This document shows positions 1-8,798 of a DNA stretch of 51,271 bases, piece by piece (the stretch's first letter is position 1; the number at the start of each line of letters is the position of its first letter). The notes under the pieces are model-generated. The model had not been told where the DNA came from and ran no database searches. It saw only the letters and a program-made list of their open reading frames with translations. Position numbers and translations under genes: made by a program. Origin of the DNA: Chitinophagaceae bacterium (lineage in GTDB: Bacteria; Bacteroidota; Bacteroidia; Chitinophagales; Chitinophagaceae); NCBI GenBank assembly GCA_947372105.1, contig CANBSH010000012.1, forward strand, positions 1 through 51,271, read 5' to 3'.

Positions 1-297
1 ACTCCAATTAATATTGTCAAAGGAATTTGAGGTAATAATTTTGCCTATTTCTTGACTACCCACCACCACTGTAAAAAGTCCTAATATATTAGTGGTGACC
101 GATTTTATTTCTTGATATTCTACTTTTTTATAAGTAGTATCATTTAAAATGGTCAATCGTAGATTAATAGTTTTATCAGCAACTACAAATCCGTTACTAT
201 ACCGGGCGATACCTTGAAAATTAATGCCTTTATTTGACTGTGTATATGAATTAAGGGATAAACTGCAAAAACAAAATAGCAACAAAATATTTTTCAT
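1..297 (-). CDS. Secreted surface protein, N-terminal fragment (cut by window edge)
   Basis: The reading frame begins at the ATG at 297 and stays open to base 1, giving 99 residues of a longer protein. It starts MKNILLLFCFCSLSLNSYTQ, a Sec signal peptide ending near Q20, followed by a GINFQGIARYSNG segment and a beta-rich stretch (INLRLTILND, FTVVVGS). In Bacteroidota the motif [GI]NFQG[IV]AR...G.....[KT]v.LR.[ST]I is common at the start of exported surface or T9SS cargo proteins; that is family knowledge. Only 10 bp separate it from the upstream gene ending at 308, so the two are probably co-transcribed. The specific function cannot be read from the fragment. Confidence 0.75.
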   Translation of the reverse strand, partial: MKNILLLFCFCSLSLNSYTQSNKGINFQGIARYSNGFVVADKTINLRLTILNDTTYKKVEYQEIKSVTTNILGLFTVVVGSQEIGKIITSNSFDNINWS

Positions 298-307
298 AAA
301 TGAGCAA

Positions 308-850
308 TTACATTTTAATGACTTTGCAAATTTTGGTGCGAGTCATTGATTGCCTCACAACATAGTGAATCATTAAAAAGTAAATTCCCGTATTTACCGA
401 AGTAAATGGTATTTCATATTTAAAATATAGACCTGAAAAAGGCCCATCAACTTTTATTTTTATTCGACCCCATTGATCTGTGAGAATCATTTTTTGGATT
501 GTTACATTATTTTGGTGTGTCCAAATATGCAATGATTCTTTCACTGGAATAGGTCCCACATAAATTTGATTTCCGATACTATCTATTTGATCCATACTAA
601 AATAAAGCAGTATCTCATTTTGTAAAACCCCTGTAGTCATCATGATATTTTGAGAGGAATGCAAAGTGTTAATAGAAATAGTCTCCCCTAAACTCCAATC
701 TAGTATATAAGGGCTGGCTTGATTAGAGGTTTGACTAGATACATTCAAGGTGAAAGGGGGTTTTGTAATGGCTTTTATTTGTGCTTGACATTTAATACTT
801 GATAAAAATGGAATGGCTAGAATGCATATTCCTAAAATGATATTTTTCAT
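308..850 (-). CDS. Small exported protein with a T9SS-type C-terminal sorting domain
   Basis: 180 residues from the ATG at 850. The open frame continues upstream to 943, but MKNIILGICILAIPFLSS is a classic signal peptide and marks the start. The mature part has a Y-x-LDWSLGETISI...TTGVLQ segment, typical of short Bacteroidota surface proteins, followed by a type A-like sorting domain (PIPVKESLHIW, beta strands, GIYFLMI and a basic KICKVIKM end). The inferred role is a secreted or surface-attached protein exported by the type IX system. No enzymatic domain is visible. The next gene starts 10 bp downstream on the same strand and also encodes an exported protein, so they likely form one unit. 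Confidence 0.75.
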   Translation of the reverse strand: MKNIILGICILAIPFLSSIKCQAQIKAITKPPFTLNVSSQTSNQASPYILDWSLGETISINTLHSSQNIMMTTGVLQNEILLYFSMDQIDSIGNQIYVGPIPVKESLHIWTHQNNVTIQKMILTDQWGRIKIKVDGPFSGLYFKYEIPFTSVNTGIYFLMIHYVVRQSMTRTKICKVIKM

Positions 851-998
851 GTTTTGATAGGGGGGTAAATTGATAGAGGGTACAGTGGTAGCAAATAAAA
901 ATGTAAAATAAGACTTAAAACATTGAAAATGAAATATATACACATTGTATATTTACTCATAAGTAAGCCTATTTTCTATTTTAATCCATTTTTTTCAA

Positions 999-1029
999 TT
1001 TGCTGATATAAATATTAATAGTAATTTTA
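999..1029 (+). promoter_or_regulatory. Candidate Bacteroidota-type promoter for the lipoprotein gene
   Basis: TTTG at 999-1002, a 19-base spacer, then TAATTTTA at 1022-1029. The Bacteroidota sigma-ABfr consensus is TTTG, 19-21 bases, TAnnTTTG; the -7 box matches at all but the last base. Transcription would start near 1036, leaving a leader of about 45 nt before the ATG at 1080. Confidence 0.4.
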
Positions 1030-1079
1030 AAGTCAATAAACGTCTTTTATTGAATGAGGGCGTATAATTAAGATTGACT

Positions 1080-1553
1080 ATGAAAAAATTGACTATTGTT
1101 TTATTAAGCTTCACTTTTATTGTTGCAGCGTGTAGTAAAGGTGGTGGAACGAATGGCGGCGGTGGAACTACACCCACCCCTCCTCCAGTAGCAACGGTTG
1201 AAGTAGGAGATATTGCTTTTAAAGTTGAGATTGACACCAAGGAAGTAGATTATGCTGGTATCTATGGTGCTTTAAGTGGTAGCCAAGCAATCAACGTGAA
1301 TGTGACTTCCACTCCTTTTGCGAAAGATGGCGTTACGATAGATTTATCTGTAAAAAAAGATTCAGATAATTCAGTGGTTTCTGGATCAAGTGTTTCTAGT
1401 ACAACTGCTGGTACGAATGCATTAACTATTTCTAATTTAACTGCTGGGGTTTTATGTACTGCTACAGTGACCGTTACAGCAAAAACACTAGACACTAAAA
1501 CATGTAATTGCTATAAAACATTTTCAAAGACATTTAAGATCGCAAGAAAATAA
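1080..1553 (+). CDS. Small lipoprotein with Ig/fibronectin-like beta-rich body
   Basis: 157 residues. The frame can be opened at a TTG at 1074, but the ATG at 1080 gives MKKLTIVLLS and a lipobox IVAAC with Cys18 as the lipidation site. A Gly/Thr/Pro-rich linker (about residues 20-38) follows, then a beta-strand-rich region rich in Thr, Ser and Val, and a CNCY pair near the end (about residues 140-143). It is predicted to be anchored in the outer or inner membrane facing the periplasm or surface. No family is recognised. A promoter-like pair lies at 999-1029 and a terminator follows at 1588. Confidence 0.75.
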   Translation: MKKLTIVLLSFTFIVAACSKGGGTNGGGGTTPTPPPVATVEVGDIAFKVEIDTKEVDYAGIYGALSGSQAINVNVTSTPFAKDGVTIDLSVKKDSDNSVVSGSSVSSTTAGTNALTISNLTAGVLCTATVTVTAKTLDTKTCNCYKTFSKTFKIARK

Positions 1554-1587
1554 TTAGTTTTCAATTATTATAAATAATAATAAAAAT

Positions 1588-1624
1588 TCCCCTGCTCCTT
1601 TATTTAGAGGCAGGGGATTTTTTT
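1588..1624. terminator. Bidirectional intrinsic terminator
   Basis: CCCCTGC at 1589-1595 pairs with GCAGGGG at 1610-1616 (extended by T-A at 1588/1617). A run of T follows on the plus strand from 1618, and a run of A at 1582-1586 gives a T run on the minus strand. It sits between convergent genes, and its right arm lies inside the last codons of the minus-strand aminotransferase gene (stop at 1600-1602). Confidence 0.85.
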
Positions 1625-2904
1625 GCGATGGATTCAATCGCATTTACTAATTTATCTAAATCTTGTAAACGAGTATACACATGCGGCGTGATTCTAACAC
1701 AACTTATATTTTCCCAAACTATCCCAACGGTGTGTATTTTATAAGTATTAAATAAAGCACTGTCTAATTCACCTGGCGTCATACCATCAATACTCACGCC
1801 ACAAATAGCACATGAGTATTCGTCTTTTAATGAAGTGTTTATTTTTACTTTAGGAATTTCTTTTACTCTTGTAGCCCAATAATTTTTTAAATATCTAATT
1901 CTTTCTTCTTTTCTTTTACTACCTATGGCAGTATGAAAATTAATGGCTTCGCCAATGCCTTGTTCGATAGGAAAGCTTCTGGTACCAAGGGTTTCAAACT
2001 TTCTAATATCGGTTCCTTTAGGATTATCATTGCATACTAAAGGCCATATTTTTTCAATATTTTCTTTCTTAATCCATAACATACCACTTCCTATGGGTGC
2101 GGATAAAAACTTGTGTAAGGAAGTTCCAAAATAATCACAACCAAGTTCAGGTACTTTAAAATCCATCAATCCGAAACTATGTGCACCATCTACAATAGTT
2201 TCAATACCATGTTTTTTTGCCAATGCACATAATTTTTTGACAGGCATAATTTGCCCCACCCAATTAACCATATGTGTGATATGAAAAATTTTAGTTTTGG
2301 GTGTGATCGCTTTTTCAAAAGCGTTCACAATTTCTTCGTCATTTTCAATAGGATATTTGAAATTTAGTTGTGTATATACAATTCCTTCTCTGCTCGCTCT
2401 TTGCTTCCATGCATTAATCATGTTAGGATAATCTTGCTTAGTGCCAATGACTTCATCACCTGCTTTTAAGTTCAATCCAAATATCACAGTATTCAATGCT
2501 TCCGTTGAATTTCGGTTAATAGCAATTTCTTCGGGATCTGCACCTGCTAAATCAGCTAACTTATATCTTAGTGGTTCTCTACCTTGATCTAATATGCGCC
2601 ACATAAAATAAGAAGGTCCTTGGTTGGTCATCTTATTAAAATTTTCCACGGCTTCTTGGACGACTCTGGGACTTGGACTTACACCGCCATTATTTAAATT
2701 GATGATGGAGGGACTTACGGTATAACCTTGCTGAATCACACTCCAATAATCTTCGTCTGAGGCGAGTTGTTTGGCACTGATATCTTTTTTATTCAAATTG
2801 ATATGTTCAAATTCGGCAGCATGTGCTTGGTTAAATAAACTATTCGCCGAAAAAGCACCGGCCATTAAGCCAACTTGTTGTATAAAATTCCTACGATTTG
2901 CCAT
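1600..2904 (-). CDS. Exported class V aminotransferase (PLP-dependent, isopenicillin-N-epimerase/cysteine-desulfurase-like)
   Basis: 434 residues starting MANRRNFIQQ, a twin-Arg leader ending near residue 30 (HAAE), so the folded PLP enzyme is probably exported by Tat. The fold type I core is clear: NNGG-SPSP (about 71-79), the cofactor-binding DGAHSFG (D239, H242), and the PLP lysine in SLHKFLSAP (K265). The class V family covers desulfurases, epimerases and kynureninase-like enzymes. Tat-exported members in Bacteroidota are usually annotated only as aminotransferase class V-fold enzymes, and the substrate cannot be assigned here. The gene stands alone, convergent with the lipoprotein gene, sharing a terminator that overlaps its stop codon. 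Confidence 0.9.
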   Translation of the reverse strand: MANRRNFIQQVGLMAGAFSANSLFNQAHAAEFEHINLNKKDISAKQLASDEDYWSVIQQGYTVSPSIINLNNGGVSPSPRVVQEAVENFNKMTNQGPSYFMWRILDQGREPLRYKLADLAGADPEEIAINRNSTEALNTVIFGLNLKAGDEVIGTKQDYPNMINAWKQRASREGIVYTQLNFKYPIENDEEIVNAFEKAITPKTKIFHITHMVNWVGQIMPVKKLCALAKKHGIETIVDGAHSFGLMDFKVPELGCDYFGTSLHKFLSAPIGSGMLWIKKENIEKIWPLVCNDNPKGTDIRKFETLGTRSFPIEQGIGEAINFHTAIGSKRKEERIRYLKNYWATRVKEIPKVKINTSLKDEYSCAICGVSIDGMTPGELDSALFNTYKIHTVGIVWENISCVRITPHVYTRLQDLDKLVNAIESIAKKSPASK

Positions 2905-3074
2905 AAAATATAAATTGTATAAGTAAGTTAAAAAATATTCGGCGAATTTCCATTACCATGGATTTAAAATTTTAACCGCTCAACATTTTACAGTGCTCAA
3001 ATTCTTATTTTTTTGTTACATTTAAGCTGATAAACAAAGCCTTTAAACGAATTAAAGCTAACCAAGCAGATACA

Positions 3075-3590
3075 TTGAAAACTGTCATTGCCACCATATT
3101 ATTATTTTTTGCGATCACTAGCCAATTAGGTACTTATGCTGTGTATCTTATTCAGCAACAATGGGTAAAAGAAGATATGGCTCGACAAATAGCTAGCCAT
3201 CTTCCAGATAGCGAATTAGTTAAAATACAGGATTCAAAAAACATAGCTTGGGAAGAAGAAGGGAAAGAGTTTTATGTAGACCATCAATTTTATGATGTAG
3301 TCAAAACTGAAAAAATAAATGGAGTGGTTTGGTATTATTGCATCAATGATAATATGCAAACTAAATTATATAATGATTTTGCAAAAACAGTAAAGTCAAA
3401 TAATGAAAATACCACAAATCCCAAGGATAATAAATATCATGTGAAATTACCTACTTCTTATTTTATAGTAGATGCATTGTTGCAAAATCAATTTGCTGAC
3501 ATAGTCACCCAACACCATGAATTATTGTATCAAGAAAAAGTAATTTTTGCCCCTACTGATATTATAGTCCCCCCTCCACAGCAGATATAA
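3075..3590 (+). CDS. Conserved hypothetical exported protein upstream of the heme receptor
   Basis: 171 residues if the TTG at 3075 is the start. That gives MKTVIATILLFFAITSQLG, a hydrophobic leader or single membrane anchor; the first in-frame ATG is only at about residue 35 and would remove the leader. The body has a W-x-x-x-GKEF...YDVV segment (residues 58-76) and a Pro-rich end. Similar small proteins occur beside TonB-dependent receptors in Bacteroidota (family knowledge, no named domain). A stem-loop with a T run separates it from the receptor gene, so read-through may be partial. Function unknown. Confidence 0.65.
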   Translation: MKTVIATILLFFAITSQLGTYAVYLIQQQWVKEDMARQIASHLPDSELVKIQDSKNIAWEEEGKEFYVDHQFYDVVKTEKINGVVWYYCINDNMQTKLYNDFAKTVKSNNENTTNPKDNKYHVKLPTSYFIVDALLQNQFADIVTQHHELLYQEKVIFAPTDIIVPPPQQI

Positions 3591-3611
3591 TTATATTTTA
3601 GATTATTTATT

Positions 3612-3645
3612 TTCCGAATCATTATGCATTCGGGAATATTTTTTA
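3612..3645 (+). terminator. Stem-loop with T run between the small exported gene and the receptor
   Basis: TTCCGAAT at 3612-3619 pairs with ATTCGG(G)AA at 3628-3636 with one bulged G, followed by a T-rich stretch from 3638. It could end the upstream transcript or attenuate read-through into the receptor gene, which starts 20 bases later. Confidence 0.55.
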
Positions 3646-3664
3646 TTTTAATTAATTATATCTC

Positions 3665-6091
3665 ATGAAATTTAATATTGTTACAATTTTTCTTTTTTTA
3701 TCTTCTATATGCTTCACCTCTCAAAGTTTTGCACAAACAAAAGTGACCGGTAAAGTCCTAGATGCTATTACGCAAAAACCTTTAATCAGTGCAACTATTT
3801 CTGCAGGTGCTCAAAAAACAACCACCAATAATGAAGGTTTGTTTAGCATAACAGGAGCCACAAAAATCACGGTATCTTTTATAGGATACGAACCATTCAC
3901 ACAAATAGTGGGAACATCTTCTGACGCACTTACCATCTATTTAACACCTATTGCTTTATCCTTAGCGCAAGTAGAAGTAACAAATTCTTCCAACCCCAAT
4001 AAATCAGTTTTATACCAACCTGGATCTATCTCTAAAATTGGTAGCACCGAAATAAAACGCAATACTGGCTTATTTATGGACGACGCTATCCAAACTAATA
4101 TTACGGGAGTAGCTATGGCACGTCGTTCGGTTGCAGGCGGCCAACAATTAAATATTAGAGGGTACGGTAATGGCACACGTGGATCACGTGGAGTGAGTAG
4201 CAACTTTGATGGCCAAGGTTATAAAGTTTATTTAAACGGCATTCCTTTAACAGATGCAGAAGGCATTACTACCATGGATGATATAGATTTTGGAACCATT
4301 GCAAATGTTGAAATTTCAAAAGGTCCTGCAGGGACTTTATATGGCTTAGCCATTGCTGGAGCAGTGAACTTAACCACTGAAAAAGCTGAAAAAGGTAAAA
4401 CAAGTATTGCACAACAAATATTGACAGGTAGTTATGGATTGAGACGTTTTACGACTACTTTAAAAGCAGGTTCAGATAAATCTTCTTTACTCGTAAATTA
4501 TGGTACTCAAAAAACAGATGGCTATACGATTCATAATGCATCTCAAAAAGATTTCGTAAATGTAGTGGCAGATTTACAGCCTAACACAAAAAATAATTTT
4601 AGTGTGTATGCAGGATACAGTAATAGTTATGATCAACGTTCGGGTGAATTAACCATTGCACAATGGGAAGCCAATGATTATACTGGCAACCCTGACTATA
4701 TTAAAAGAGATGGTCATATTAATGTCGTAAGTTTTAAAACTGGAGTAAGCCATGTTTACAATCACAGTCAAAATGTCTCTATAACATCTGCTGTATATGG
4801 TGTTGGTTTTAACAGCAATGCAAGTTCGGCTGCCGGTTGGACCGATAAAAATACAGTGAACTATGGTTTAAGAACCTCTATTAATACTAAATTTCCAATT
4901 TCAAATGAAGTGACTCTTGGTGGGGTAACAGGTATTGAAACACAACAACAAGTGGGTCAAGTGGTAGGGTATAGTATGAAACAAAGCCCCTTGGATTTGG
5001 CAACTACTTGGACCTATGGATCCAATCCTTATTGGGTAATTAATACAGCCACTTCTAACGTGTATGCAACTAGTACTAATAGTCATTTATTTACAGAATG
5101 GACTTTGTCTTTACCAAAAGATTTTTCGGTGGTAGCGGGCTTGGGAACAAGTACGATGCATATTAATTTAAATGATCGCTTTAATACGGCTTTAACTAAT
5201 CGCCCAGCTACTTTTGATACTTCTTATCAATCAATGGTGTCTCCTCATTTCGCCATTAACAAAGTGATCAATAAACATATTTCATTGTATGCTTCTTATA
5301 GTACCGGATATAAAGCACCTACGAGTTCTTATTTTTATGTTACTACACCAGCAGTTACTACACCTGCAACACCAGCTACAGGAAGCTTAAATCATTTGTT
5401 ATCACCTGAAAAAGGGAATCAATTTGAATTAGGTACGAAGGGTCAATTATTCAATAATAAATTGACTTATGAGGTAGCGTATTTTAGTACCGTGTTTTCT
5501 AAAAAAATGACTGCTATTTCGGTTGTATCACCTGCGTCACCTACTACTACATTATATACTTATGTTGTGAATGGTGGAAATCAATTGCATAAAGGAATAG
5601 AAGCGATGTTAAAATATACTTTGTTTGAATCTAATAGTGGCTTTGTTAGTTCATTACGTCCTTTTGCTAATTTTACGTATTCTAACTTTACTTATGGAGA
5701 TAATTTTAAAATTCAAAAGTCAGTGGTTTTAACCGAAGATTATTCTAATAAAAATGTAGCTGGAGTACCTAAATATGTAGTGAATTTTGGTTTTGATGTA
5801 TTAACACAACCAGGTTGGTATGCAAATGTTACTTATAATTATAGAGACAAAACACCTATTACTTCCTTAAATGATTTTTATGCAACATCCTATAATTTAT
5901 TGAATGGAAAATTAGGATATCAAACTGCCTTATCTAAAAAAATAAATTTTGATGCATACATAGGAGCTACTAATATCACTGCTGTAAAATATCCTATGAT
6001 GATTTTCGCCAATCAATTACCTGATACTTATACAGCGGCGCCTAAAGAAGCAGTTATTTTTGGAGGCATCAATTTAAAATATAATTTCTAA
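3665..6091 (+). CDS. TonB-dependent outer membrane receptor (probable heme/iron receptor)
   Basis: 808 residues. Signal peptide to about residue 23 (SQSFAQ), a carboxypeptidase-D-regulatory-like domain (VTGKVLDAITQKPLISATI, about 25-105), a plug domain (about 115-235, with LNIRGYGNGTRG and VEISKGPAGTLYG), then a 22-strand-type barrel ending in a terminal Phe (NLKYNF). The segment GYKAPTSS followed about 30 residues later by LLSPEKGNQFELG corresponds to the FRAP and NPNL region of heme/siderophore receptors. It is directly followed (10 bp) by genes for a HmuT-like binding protein, permease and ATPase, so the imported ligand is most likely heme or another iron compound. Substrate assignment rests on context. 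Confidence 0.9.
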   Translation: MKFNIVTIFLFLSSICFTSQSFAQTKVTGKVLDAITQKPLISATISAGAQKTTTNNEGLFSITGATKITVSFIGYEPFTQIVGTSSDALTIYLTPIALSLAQVEVTNSSNPNKSVLYQPGSISKIGSTEIKRNTGLFMDDAIQTNITGVAMARRSVAGGQQLNIRGYGNGTRGSRGVSSNFDGQGYKVYLNGIPLTDAEGITTMDDIDFGTIANVEISKGPAGTLYGLAIAGAVNLTTEKAEKGKTSIAQQILTGSYGLRRFTTTLKAGSDKSSLLVNYGTQKTDGYTIHNASQKDFVNVVADLQPNTKNNFSVYAGYSNSYDQRSGELTIAQWEANDYTGNPDYIKRDGHINVVSFKTGVSHVYNHSQNVSITSAVYGVGFNSNASSAAGWTDKNTVNYGLRTSINTKFPISNEVTLGGVTGIETQQQVGQVVGYSMKQSPLDLATTWTYGSNPYWVINTATSNVYATSTNSHLFTEWTLSLPKDFSVVAGLGTSTMHINLNDRFNTALTNRPATFDTSYQSMVSPHFAINKVINKHISLYASYSTGYKAPTSSYFYVTTPAVTTPATPATGSLNHLLSPEKGNQFELGTKGQLFNNKLTYEVAYFSTVFSKKMTAISVVSPASPTTTLYTYVVNGGNQLHKGIEAMLKYTLFESNSGFVSSLRPFANFTYSNFTYGDNFKIQKSVVLTEDYSNKNVAGVPKYVVNFGFDVLTQPGWYANVTYNYRDKTPITSLNDFYATSYNLLNGKLGYQTALSKKINFDAYIGATNITAVKYPMMIFANQLPDTYTAAPKEAVIFGGINLKYNF

Positions 6092-6101
6092 AAAATAAAC
6101 T

Positions 6102-6995
6102 ATGAAAAAACTAGTATATATTTTGTGGAGTGTTTTGATATTCACTTCCTGTGGAAGATTTAATAACAGAGAATTAGATGGCACTAAGGATATACGTATC
6201 GTTTCTTTATCTAAACATTTAACTGAATTTACTTTTGCTCTAGGTAAAGGCCATGATTTAGTAGGGGTAGATTGGAGTAGTACTTATCCTGATAGTGCCA
6301 AACTTATCAAGCCTGTGGGTTATCATAGAGCACTTAATCCTGAAGGTATTATTTCCATCGCTCCAGATGTGGTCATACACAGTAATGACATTGGTCCTGA
6401 ATCGGTTTTGCCTCAAATACAAAAAGCAGGTTTAAAATGTAAAGCTTTTGGAAACGCCAACACTATTGATAGTGCAAAAATGTTATTAAAGGAGTTGGGC
6501 GCTTTTTTTGGAGTTCCTGAAAGAGCCGATTCTTTAACAAAATTAATGGATGCTTCATTGACACAAGCAACTGCAGCGGCGAAACAATTAACGATCAAGG
6601 ACACACCCACTGTGATGATTATTCATTTTGGTCGTGCGAGTAATGTTTATTTTGTCATGAGTGGAAGAAAAGGAGTAGGCGATCAGTTGATTAAAATGGC
6701 TGGTGCGAAAGTGGCACATTATGATGCCAAGGGGGCAAGACAAATTAGTGCGGAAGCGATTGCTGAAGCCAATCCTGATATCATTATAGCCACCGATTTT
6801 GGATTTGATCAAATGGGCAGCATGGATAAGTTTATTTTGGGGGTGCCAGGAGTGAGTTTGACCAAGGCAGGAAAAAACAAACGAATTGTGAGATTTGAAG
6901 AACATGATTTAACTTACTATGGACCTAGAACTGGAAATAATATTATGGATTTGATGCAATTATTTTATCCCAACAACAATGGCTCCAAAAAGTAG
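6102..6995 (+). CDS. hmuT: Heme ABC transporter substrate-binding lipoprotein (HmuT-like)
   Basis: 297 residues with a lipoprotein signal (FTSC, Cys17) anchoring it in the periplasm. The single periplasmic-binding-protein-2 domain shows RIVSLSKHLTEFTFALGKG near residue 30, STYP...VGYHRALNPEGI, IIATDFGFDQMGSMDKF and YYGPRTG near the end. The GVD.(S)STYP...VGY.RAL and LG..D.....PG...T.AGKNKRI patterns match the heme-binding HmuT group better than vitamin B12 or siderophore binding proteins. It would capture the ligand released by the upstream TonB receptor and pass it to the permease. Its 3' end overlaps the permease start by 17 bp, indicating translational coupling. Confidence 0.88.
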   Translation: MKKLVYILWSVLIFTSCGRFNNRELDGTKDIRIVSLSKHLTEFTFALGKGHDLVGVDWSSTYPDSAKLIKPVGYHRALNPEGIISIAPDVVIHSNDIGPESVLPQIQKAGLKCKAFGNANTIDSAKMLLKELGAFFGVPERADSLTKLMDASLTQATAAAKQLTIKDTPTVMIIHFGRASNVYFVMSGRKGVGDQLIKMAGAKVAHYDAKGARQISAEAIAEANPDIIIATDFGFDQMGSMDKFILGVPGVSLTKAGKNKRIVRFEEHDLTYYGPRTGNNIMDLMQLFYPNNNGSKK

Positions 6996-8016
6996 TTTAT
7001 TTTTTATTGTATTAACAGCTTTGCTTATTGTGATGCTCCTCATTGCAATTGCATTTGGAGCAGTATCTATATTGCCCTCCGAAATGTGGTCTGCATTGAA
7101 TCATTGGTTCACAGGAAAAGAGCCTGCTACTATTTATGAAAGTGTCTTTATACAATTAAGATTGCCCCGGGTATTACTATGTGCAATAACTGGAGCTATC
7201 TTAGCTGTTTCTGGTGTACTCATGCAAGGTTTATTTAGAAATCCAGTAGTGGAACCTGGTTTAGTAGGAACCAGTGCTGGTGCTGCATTTGGTGCATCCA
7301 TTGTTTTTAGTTTGTCGCCATTTATGTCTCCTTCTTTTAAAAGCGTATTAGGTCCCTTTATGGTTCCTCTATTTGCTTTTGTGGGAGGATTAGCAGCCAC
7401 TTATTTAGTGTATAGTATTGCAAAAGATAAAAAACATATTTCAATTCTTTCTTTATTACTAGTAGGTATGGCGATGAATGCAATTGGATTAAGTGGGGTA
7501 GGTCTTATGACTTATATCGCGCGTGATCCACAAGCAAGAAGTATAACCTTCTGGAATTTAGGAACATTTTCGGGCGCTAATTGGTTTCAAGTATTTGTAA
7601 CAGGCATGATGGCGGCAGTTTGTTTTTGGTTAGCACAAAGACAGGCTAAAAAATTAAATGTATTGTTATTGGGAGATCAAGAGGCTGGTCATTTGGGAGT
7701 GGATGTGAAAAAATTAAAAACAAATATTTTAATATTAAATACAGCGATGGTATCTGTTGCAACTGCTTTTGTGGGCGTAATTGCCTTTATGGGATTGATT
7801 GTGCCGCATGTTTTAAGATTATTAATAGGCAGTGACCATAAAAAATTAATTCCAGCTTCCATTTTAATGGGCGCTTTATTATTAACCATTGCCGATGTAG
7901 GAGCTAGACTTTTATTAGCCCCTGCTGAATTACCTATTGGCATCATTACTTCCATTGTGGGGGCACCACTCTATATATTCTTGTTAAAGAAATTTCAACT
8001 CAATCAAACGAATTAA
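6979..8016 (+). CDS. hmuU: Heme/iron ABC transporter permease (FecCD family, HmuU-like)
   Basis: 345 residues with about nine to ten hydrophobic membrane segments. Family landmarks are LRLPRVLLCAITGAILAVSG (about 52-71), a PxxEPGLVGTSAGAAFGA stretch, and the coupling region GLIVPHVLRLLIGSDHKKLIPAS before the last segments (GARLLLAPAELPIGIITSIVGAP). It forms the inner-membrane channel for heme or ferric complexes. The start overlaps the binding protein gene by 17 bp and the ATPase gene begins 5 bp after its stop, so the three form one unit. Confidence 0.92.
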   Translation: MAPKSSLFFIVLTALLIVMLLIAIAFGAVSILPSEMWSALNHWFTGKEPATIYESVFIQLRLPRVLLCAITGAILAVSGVLMQGLFRNPVVEPGLVGTSAGAAFGASIVFSLSPFMSPSFKSVLGPFMVPLFAFVGGLAATYLVYSIAKDKKHISILSLLLVGMAMNAIGLSGVGLMTYIARDPQARSITFWNLGTFSGANWFQVFVTGMMAAVCFWLAQRQAKKLNVLLLGDQEAGHLGVDVKKLKTNILILNTAMVSVATAFVGVIAFMGLIVPHVLRLLIGSDHKKLIPASILMGALLLTIADVGARLLLAPAELPIGIITSIVGAPLYIFLLKKFQLNQTN

Positions 8017-8021
8017 CAAGT

Positions 8022-8798
8022 ATGTTAGAAGTTCAAAATTTACAATATCAAATTGGGCAACATGCTATATTAAATGATATCAGTGTGCAATTTCAGCCAG
8101 GCTTATGTCATTTAATAGTTGGCCCCAATGGTTCAGGCAAATCTACTTTTATAAAAATAGTAAGCGCTGAAATTGAAGCATATCAAGGAAAGGTTTTATA
8201 TGAAGGGAAAGACGCAAAAAAAATCACTAAGCAAAATCTCTCGCAATATAGAGCAGTATTAAGTCAGCATACCGAACTTAGTTTTCCCATGCGTGTGGAC
8301 GAGGTGGTTTTATTAGGTAGAAATCCACATTTTGAAATATCTCCAAGCAAAAAAGATAATCAAATAGTACAGGATGCCTTGGAATTATTATCCTTACAAA
8401 ATTTAGCAGGTCGCAATTATCAAACCTTAAGCGGTGGTGAAAAACAAAGAGTGCAATATGCAAGAGTGCTTACTCAAATTTGGGAAACCCCTCAAGAAGG
8501 ATTGCGCTATTTATTTTTAGATGAACCTTTGAACAATCTAGATGTCTATTATCAACAACAATTTTTATCTATTGCGCAAAGCTTTAAGAATGATGCCACC
8601 ATCTTAATTGGAGTGGTTCATGATATTAATATTGCGATACGATATGCGCAACAACTATATTGTTTTTTAAATGGTAAAATTGTGGCACAAGGAGTGCCTG
8701 AAACCATTGTTCAGCCTGCTTTATTAAAACAAGTGTTTGATATTGATACCAGCATTGTGAATCATCCGCAAACGGGCAAACCTATTATTATATTTTAG
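8022..8798 (+). CDS. hmuV: Heme ABC transporter ATP-binding protein (HmuV-like)
   Basis: 258 residues with a complete ABC ATPase: Walker A GPNGSGKST (34-42), Q-loop region SQHTELSFPMRVDEVVLLGR (from 81), signature LSGGEKQR (136-143), Walker B YLFLDEP (163-169) and H-loop His200. The LSF-P-V-EVVLLGR-PH segment is characteristic of HmuV. It powers the adjacent permease from the cytoplasm. The final codons overlap the end of the convergent oxidoreductase gene by 11 bp, so no separate terminator fits between them. Confidence 0.92.
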   Translation: MLEVQNLQYQIGQHAILNDISVQFQPGLCHLIVGPNGSGKSTFIKIVSAEIEAYQGKVLYEGKDAKKITKQNLSQYRAVLSQHTELSFPMRVDEVVLLGRNPHFEISPSKKDNQIVQDALELLSLQNLAGRNYQTLSGGEKQRVQYARVLTQIWETPQEGLRYLFLDEPLNNLDVYYQQQFLSIAQSFKNDATILIGVVHDINIAIRYAQQLYCFLNGKIVAQGVPETIVQPALLKQVFDIDTSIVNHPQTGKPIIIF

